This document shows, one piece after another, positions 58,755 to 64,000 of a stretch of DNA of 64,000 bases. Each line of letters opens with the position of its first letter. Position 1 is the first letter of the stretch. The notes beneath the pieces are model-generated. The model did not search any database. It worked only from the letters and a program-made list of their open reading frames with translations, and was not told the DNA's origin. The stretch covers positions 492,461 to 556,460 of the forward strand of contig MU404068.1 in the NCBI GenBank assembly GCA_022695795.1, read 5' to 3'. The DNA comes from Biscogniauxia marginata. Its lineage: Eukaryota > Ascomycota > Sordariomycetes > Xylariales > Xylariaceae. The position numbers were made by a program, and so were the translations under genes.

Positions 58755-60323
58755 ATGCCACCCAGCCATTTGAAGCAGTCCAAGACAAAGATGCAGGCCT
58801 GGGTGACTAGCAATGGGATTAGTGATGGCGGACCTCCTGCTCCCTCGGGCTACGATAGTTCTGCTATTCCTACAAAACGCCACGTCTTTCCACAGCCGAC
58901 ACCCCCGACCCACGAGACGTCGCCTACACGCCCATTTGCACCTACGATCGATCCAAGCACCAGCCGGGGTGCCGCTGCTATGGCCGCTCGATATCCTATG
59001 CCTACTTATTCGAGTCACACCCGAGATACTTCTCTCGGTGTACCACGGGGCAGGCCGTCCTCTTCCGATCCCTCTCAAAATGGAAGGGGACAAGCGCCGT
59101 TCTGGGAAGGCTCAACGATAGATGGTTCGATATTTAGTGATTCAGCCAGCAATGTTGATGCCGGAACATCCATCACAACTCAGTATTATACCCAGTCCCA
59201 ACCCCCTACCTACCGGCAGCGAGAATTGCTCCATCCTCGACCTGTTCAAAAGGAGGTAAAAGCACCAGTCCAGCACGTCCCATTTGCTATGGGTTCGAAC
59301 GGCATGGTCGATGTCCCAGGAATCTCGCATGTCAGGAGGGCCTCGTCGCTCGATACTAGAAGTCAGCGTGGCAGTTCTAATATCGCTGCCCCTGAAGAAC
59401 CCGAGCCCGAAGAGTCCTCTGAAGACAGCCAATATCCGACGTCTCCAGATAGGACCCCCTCTGCTAAGCGAATGCAACGTACAAAGGCGTTGACGTTGAG
59501 GACGAATCGGCGCGAATCGCTTACGAGAAAAATCCCCTACCTCCCGGGAGGGGCCGAGATGTTGTCACCTCAGAAGCACCATACACATGAGGATCAAGAA
59601 GAGGCTAGAGATGATGTGCGGTCAGAGCGCACTGTGCACTTAAGAGTGAGACCTCAGGAACCTCGACGCCCAGCTGCCTTGCCCGAACCTAAAATCACCT
59701 TGCCCAGCCATCCAAGTGAATCGGAAGCCGAGAGTGCTGGCCAGCAACCTACACCTAGGCCAGCTGCGAAGCCCAAGCCCCAGGTGAACCGACAACTATT
59801 TAATACGAGTAAGGCGGGAAAAGCCGGGTCCCATAAAGGCACGGTGCATCATCAACCGCTAGTTGCAAAGCACCATTCGAATTCGAGAAAACGCCAATAT
59901 GACCTCGATTATGATGATGGCGCCCTATCAAGTATGAACTACGAAGAACTGAGGAAGGAAGACTTCGACTTTGACCCAGCCCAGGCCGAAGCGCAATCAG
60001 TAGTGCAACCACTTCGAGGTACTCTACCAGAAAAGCTCAAACACTTTCTTGACAAGGACCCACAGAGCCAGATGGAACTTTTTACCAATATGCCCGTAAA
60101 AGATTGGGAGAATTCTGGTGACTGGTTTTTAGAGAGATTTGGAGATATCATGGAACAACTCAGAGCTGCCCGGCGGAACAAGCGAGCTGTAATAGAAAAC
60201 TTCGAGAATGAGATTGCGGAGCGCGAGGAAGCAGTCAGGAACAAAATTGACACGATCGGTCGGACGCTGACTGACTTGAAAAGCGAAGGCGAGGGCATGA
60301 TGTCGAGAAAGACCTTCGATTGA
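58755..60323 (+). CDS. ECM11-domain protein, possible meiotic chromosome-axis factor
   Basis: An intronless 522-residue frame. The first 370 residues are disordered, rich in Ser, Pro, Arg and Glu, with SP/TP sites such as PTSPDRTPSAKR. The C-terminal 145 residues match the Ecm11 domain as I know it: KRQYDLDYDDGALSSMNYEEL, then LPEKLKHFLDKDPQSQMELF, MPVKDWENSGDWFLERFGD and a long basic helix (AARRNKRAVIENFENEIAER). In budding yeast Ecm11 acts with Gmc2 as a central element of the synaptonemal complex; the role in filamentous fungi is not settled. The start at 58755 is the first ATG of the frame, and an in-frame Met also lies close behind. The gene is convergent with the kinase gene, 243 bp apart. 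Confidence 0.75.
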   Translation: MPPSHLKQSKTKMQAWVTSNGISDGGPPAPSGYDSSAIPTKRHVFPQPTPPTHETSPTRPFAPTIDPSTSRGAAAMAARYPMPTYSSHTRDTSLGVPRGRPSSSDPSQNGRGQAPFWEGSTIDGSIFSDSASNVDAGTSITTQYYTQSQPPTYRQRELLHPRPVQKEVKAPVQHVPFAMGSNGMVDVPGISHVRRASSLDTRSQRGSSNIAAPEEPEPEESSEDSQYPTSPDRTPSAKRMQRTKALTLRTNRRESLTRKIPYLPGGAEMLSPQKHHTHEDQEEARDDVRSERTVHLRVRPQEPRRPAALPEPKITLPSHPSESEAESAGQQPTPRPAAKPKPQVNRQLFNTSKAGKAGSHKGTVHHQPLVAKHHSNSRKRQYDLDYDDGALSSMNYEELRKEDFDFDPAQAEAQSVVQPLRGTLPEKLKHFLDKDPQSQMELFTNMPVKDWENSGDWFLERFGDIMEQLRAARRNKRAVIENFENEIAEREEAVRNKIDTIGRTLTDLKSEGEGMMSRKTFD

Positions 60324-60566
60324 ACATATAGCATGACCCGGCTGAAGGATTTGCTCTGAGGATTTCTACATATATATAAGAATCGGCTAGGTCCCAAGCA
60401 CAGAAGCTGTTAGTGTCCGTCTCGGATACTCACAATAGCTACGACTAGACATATATTAGCTGGGAGTTGAGGTGTTCGCTCTTGTTGCAGGATGATGGGA
60501 GAGATATGGGAAAGGCGAAAGGCATCGGGAGTAGCTGGTAAAGATACCCATTTACTCTCACGAGTA

Positions 60567-61745
60567 TCAAATGATAATTGTCTGTTTTACTCTTCTGTCC
60601 TTGCCGACCACCAATCTCAAGTGGGACCCCGGCTTCTTGTCCGCGAACAGGCCCGCCCGCAACTTATCGGTGAACAGCTCATAGGCGGGGTAGTAGGCGT
60701 CGACGAAAGCCACGACCTGCTCGTCCGTCATGCCGGCCCCCTTCTCCCTCCGCAGCGCGACCTCCTGCTCCAGCCGCCAGTCGTAGACCCAGACCAGGTC
60801 CTCGGCGTCGACGTGGATGAAGGCGTCGAACAGGTCCGTGATGGCGTCGTACTCGCGCAGGCGCTCGTTGACGTAGACCAGGTGCGCCGGGTCGTGCCGC
60901 CGCAGCGTCCTGCTGCCCCGGCCGTCGCGCCGCGCCGCGACCTCGGCCGGCGGGTCCAGCGCCCGGAACCCCACGCACCACCCCTCGAAGATGACTACCC
61001 GCACCCGCGGCCGGCCCGGCCCGTTGACCGCCGCCCACTCGGACTCGGGCGCCCGGTCCCCGAGCCCGCCGTGCGCCGACTTGTCGTACGCCGGGACGCG
61101 GACCTCGCGGCCGGCGCGCAGCGAGGCGAAGAAGGCGTGCGCTAGGGGCGTGTCGTGGGTGCCTGTGGTTGCGGCGCGGTGGGGTTGAGCTGGTTAGGGC
61201 CGGTTGCGATATTTTTTTTTTGTGTGGTGGTAAAAATGGGGTTGGCTTTATGAGGGAGGGAGGGAGGGAGGGGGGTTGAGGTGGGAGAGGACTTATGTGT
61301 ATGCATGTATATAGGGGTAAAAGGGGGGGAGGGAGGGAAGGGAGGTAAAGGAGTTCGGCATGTACATACCCGGTTCCCCCCGGACCTGAACCAGCCGGTT
61401 ATCCGGGTGCGCGCGCGCGAGCGCGGCCTGGTCCTCGCGGCGGAGGTAGAAGTCGTCGATGCTGCAGACGAGCGTCTCGAGCCCGGCGTCGCGCCGTAGC
61501 GCCTCCGCCAGCGCGCGCACCAGCGTCGTCTTGCCCACGCCTTGGACCCCGTTCAGGCCGATGATGAATGGAGGCCCGCTGCTGCTGTTATTAATATTGT
61601 TGTTGTTGTCATTGCTATTTCCCTGATCCGAGACAGCGGCGGCGGCTGCTTGCCGACGCTGGTGCTCCCGGAGTCGCGACAGGATGAACGGGATGCAGAT
61701 CGGGCTCTTGTCGTCGGTGATTACCGGCGGGGCTGCGGTGGACAT
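60567..61745 (-). CDS. TDA10: P-loop kinase, TDA10 / D-glycerate 3-kinase family
   Basis: Two exons, 61745..61370 and 61162..60567, give 323 residues. The 207-nt intron (61163..61369, phase 1) restores VRGEPG-THDTPLAHAFFASL, a signature of the family. The P-loop GLNGVQGVGKTT is at residues 63-74, SIDDFYL at about 95-101, the acidic strand VVIFEGWCVGF lies mid-protein, and EDLVWVYDWRLEQE and MTDEQVVAFVDAYYPAYELF near the end. Yeast Tda10 and plant glycerate kinase belong here. Plant members phosphorylate D-glycerate in photorespiration; the fungal substrate is unproven. An Asn/Ser run precedes the P-loop (about 42-56). The coding sequence is very GC-rich. The intron is long for this genome and holds G-rich tracts on the opposite strand. 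Confidence 0.87.
61254..61275 (+). repeat. G-quadruplex-type (GGGA)n tract inside the kinase intron
   Basis: Six runs of three or more G separated by single A, 22 bases long. A second G-rich stretch lies at 61323-61346. The G-rich strand is the template of the minus-strand kinase gene. Confidence 0.75.
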
Positions 61746-62690
61746 TGCGGGGGGGTTGGATACCTAGGAAGGGATTTCTCCTCTCTCTTGTTTTTTTTCT
61801 TCGGGATTTTTAGAGAAGTGAGGAATGAATATGAGGCATAAATTATAACAACGACGGGTTGAGATTCTAGCAGTTATTACGAGGGAGCATAGGTTAATTG
61901 ATATATTTGGGTTATAACTGAAGTCACGGAGGAATTAGAAAGGTTCAAGTCAGGATCGGGGTTCTGGGTAATATGGTGCCGGTGCCGGTGGCCCTAAACT
62001 AGATACATTTACCCTCCGAGATGACACGGCAGGGTGTGAGTTTCGCTCCCAAATGTTGGAATTCCATATTCGACCTAGGTAGGAACCATTATAGAGGACT
62101 AAAGCAGTTAAGCTATCTAAGGTGGGATGTATAATAGCGGCGCAAGAAGGCAGGTAAAAGGAATTACCGACTGTGGGGTAATAGGGGAAAGGTAATACCG
62201 TTATGTGCTTAACATGATCGAATCTATAGACAGCAAAGCATCTGAGAAGCAATTCAATTCACCTACTAAGTATATGACTATTTTTATACGGTATGTTGAT
62301 TTATAGGGGAAAAGTGTTATGCGCCTTAGCTTAGTGAGGCTTATATTTCAACATGGTACACTAGGTGGTGCTTCAGGTACTGGTTGATGCATCGTAGGCT
62401 AGCTTACTGGTCGGGATGGTAACCTACGTTGAAGATATTGATATGCACCGTTGACCCTGACGCTAGAGGTTAACTTTGTAAGAGGAATGGTCAAAGTTTC
62501 TCCTGAATGGAACAGAGCTCCGCAGAGTGGATATATGCGTGTATTGCATGGAGCATTTCGGAATTGTATTTAGGAATTAAATTGTCACCATACATGTAGT
62601 AGGTACCGTCATCAATCATGCCTTTAACTTCGGAAGTCCGTAGAGTTACATACATATGAAATGTATAGCCGTTTACGTGGGAATAGTTTA
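61746..62690. other. Transition from gene space to AT-rich block
   Basis: Contains the kinase promoter and leader near 61750-61860, then DNA of falling GC content without supported genes. A partial TACCTAGG motif lies at 61761 and a GACCTAGGTA at about 62072-62081. Confidence 0.5.
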
Positions 62691-62784
62691 TAGACGATAC
62701 TATACTTAATCGTATTTATATAACTAAGAGAGCAATTATTACTAACTTCCTCTTAATACGTTATATATAATAAGCTAATTAAAG

Positions 62785-62799
62785 CCGCGTTTTACGCGG
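62785..62799. repeat. Short GC-clamped inverted repeat in the AT-rich block
   Basis: CCGCG, a five-base loop and CGCGG form a perfect 5-bp stem, flanked by AATTAAAG-like sequence on both sides. It stands out from the surrounding A/T sequence and may be part of a decayed element end. Confidence 0.45.
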
Positions 62800-63885
62800 T
62801 AATTAAAGATAATTTAAAACGACTTAATATAATATAATTAAAGTTATAATTTAATAATTAAAAATATAAAATAAATAATAAATAATTTAATTATTATTTA
62901 ACGTTTTATTTTATATTTAAGTTATATAAATTTTAAAAATTAAAATTTTATATTTTATAAACTTTTATATATTAATATTTTATTAATAATTAAATTAATA
63001 ATATTAAACCCCTTATTAATAAAATGTAAATAATGGTTAAATGACTAGCACGTAAAGGACTTTAGTCCCTCGCGATTTATAAAAGGGCATTACTTTACAA
63101 TGTCTTTTTAAAAAGATAATTCCTTTTTTAAACAACTAATATATATCGTTTTATATATATATTATTTTTATTGTTATTTATTTTTATTCTACGTACATAT
63201 TTACTAACACTAATTAATATTACTAAAAAAAATAATAATATAAATTAACAAAATTAAAAAAGTCATTATTATATTAACTAAAAAAACTTTCTCCTCATAG
63301 TAATATAAACGATATTAATATTATTTTCCTTTTTATTATAATATTACTTTTTTCTCACTTCTTTTAATTATATCGAAATAAAAATAACTAAAAACTTTAA
63401 TATAAGGCTTTACCTCGAGAAATATATAATAATTAAAAGGCCTCGAATATTTAAAAACCTAGGAATAATTAATCGAGTTAATTAAATTAATCTCGAGAAA
63501 ACTATTAGTTTTTATTCGTTTATTCGACCTTATAATAGTTAAATAAGAAAAAATTAAACTAAAAACGGCAAATACACGGTAAAAAGCGATATAAACGTTA
63601 ATAACGTTTATAAATTTCGAAACCTCGAACATTAACATATTTAATATATAAACATTTAAAGAAACCTTAAAGGAATATTAAAAGCGGTTTATAAGTTTTA
63701 TAACGAATAATTTCGGTTAAATACCTTTATAATTAAAAATCAATATATAAAATGCGTTAATAAAACAAGGTATATACGTTAAAAAAGTAATACGAAATAT
63801 TCTCGAGAACTTATAAAATTTATTACAAAAAAGAGATTATTAATTTAAGATATTAAAGAACTAAAAATAGCTAAATAAAAATAAC

Positions 63886-64000
63886 TAGATATATTAACAT
63901 AGAAAATATTAACATAGAAAATATTAACATAGAAAATATTAACATAGAAAATATTAACATAGAAAATATTAACATAGAAAATATTAACATAGAAAATATT
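63886..64000 (+). repeat. 15-bp tandem repeat (minisatellite) running off the window
   Basis: The unit AACATAGAAAATATT repeats about seven and a half times without mismatch from roughly 63891 to the window end, with one degenerate copy before it. The perfect copies contrast with the mutated sequence around them. The array is cut by the edge, so its full length is unknown. It is not a TTAGGG telomere and not a CRISPR array, since there are no spacers. Confidence 0.9.

Larger units (their letters stand above)
62691..64000. repeat. AT-rich RIP-type block, probably decayed repeats
   Basis: From about 62.7 kb to the window end the sequence is dominated by A and T, with no open frame of any length. 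In 63421-63780 I counted TG once and CA seven times, while CpG occurs about 17 times. Loss of CA/TG with CpG kept is the expected scar of RIP, which changes CpA to TpA in duplicated DNA. The original element cannot be named from these remains. The block continues beyond the right edge. Confidence 0.75.

Noticed and set aside
63886..64000. CRISPR array or telomere
   Set aside because: The copies are directly joined without spacers, and the unit is not TTAGGG-like. A eukaryotic minisatellite fits better.

Overview
The window reads as chromosomal DNA of a filamentous ascomycete, most likely a plant-associated Sordariomycete. The class is an inference. The evidence is short GT-AG introns (mostly 48-134 nt) with CTAAC-type branch sites, housekeeping genes of clear fungal type, a fungal rhodopsin-domain protein, secreted plant- and fungal-wall glycan enzymes, and an AT-rich right end with the dinucleotide bias left by repeat-induced point mutation (RIP). 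Exon structures were worked out by hand from conserved reading frames and splice signals; none were checked against transcripts.

Left part (1-17.8 kb): a BFR1-type coiled-coil protein (minus strand, cut by the window edge) is divergent from RPB5, a subunit shared by RNA polymerases I, II and III. A 4.2-kb gene-free stretch rich in microsatellites and TACCTAGGTA palindromes follows, then a seven-helix rhodopsin-domain membrane protein (minus), a second gene-free stretch of 5.4 kb, and tubulin-folding cofactor D (minus).

Middle (19.3-31.4 kb): a secreted GH76 alpha-1,6-mannanase (minus) faces away from a seven-exon PL4 rhamnogalacturonan lyase (plus) across about 2.1 kb. These two look like an extracellular polysaccharide-degrading pair. 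Next come a MOSC-domain protein with long acidic inserts (plus) and a 52-residue cysteine-rich protein (minus).

Right part (31.4-62.7 kb): more than 10 kb without a convincing gene precedes the inositol pyrophosphate synthase VIP1 (minus). VIP1 is divergent from the ribosome-biogenesis WD40 protein UTP21 (plus). After these lie a low-complexity nuclear-type hypothetical protein, two orphan coding-like fragments, a DHA2-type MFS transporter, a five-exon GNAT acetyltransferase, an ECM11-domain protein, and a TDA10/glycerate-kinase-like P-loop kinase (minus) convergent with it.

Right end (about 62.7-64 kb): a very AT-rich block almost lacking TG, which ends in a 15-bp tandem repeat running off the window. 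I found no convincing tRNA, rRNA, CRISPR array or intact mobile element. No single new biological system stands out. The best leads are the dispersed palindrome, the GC-AG intron and tiny exons of the lyase, the acidic MOSC protein, the orphan fragments and the RIP-type block.
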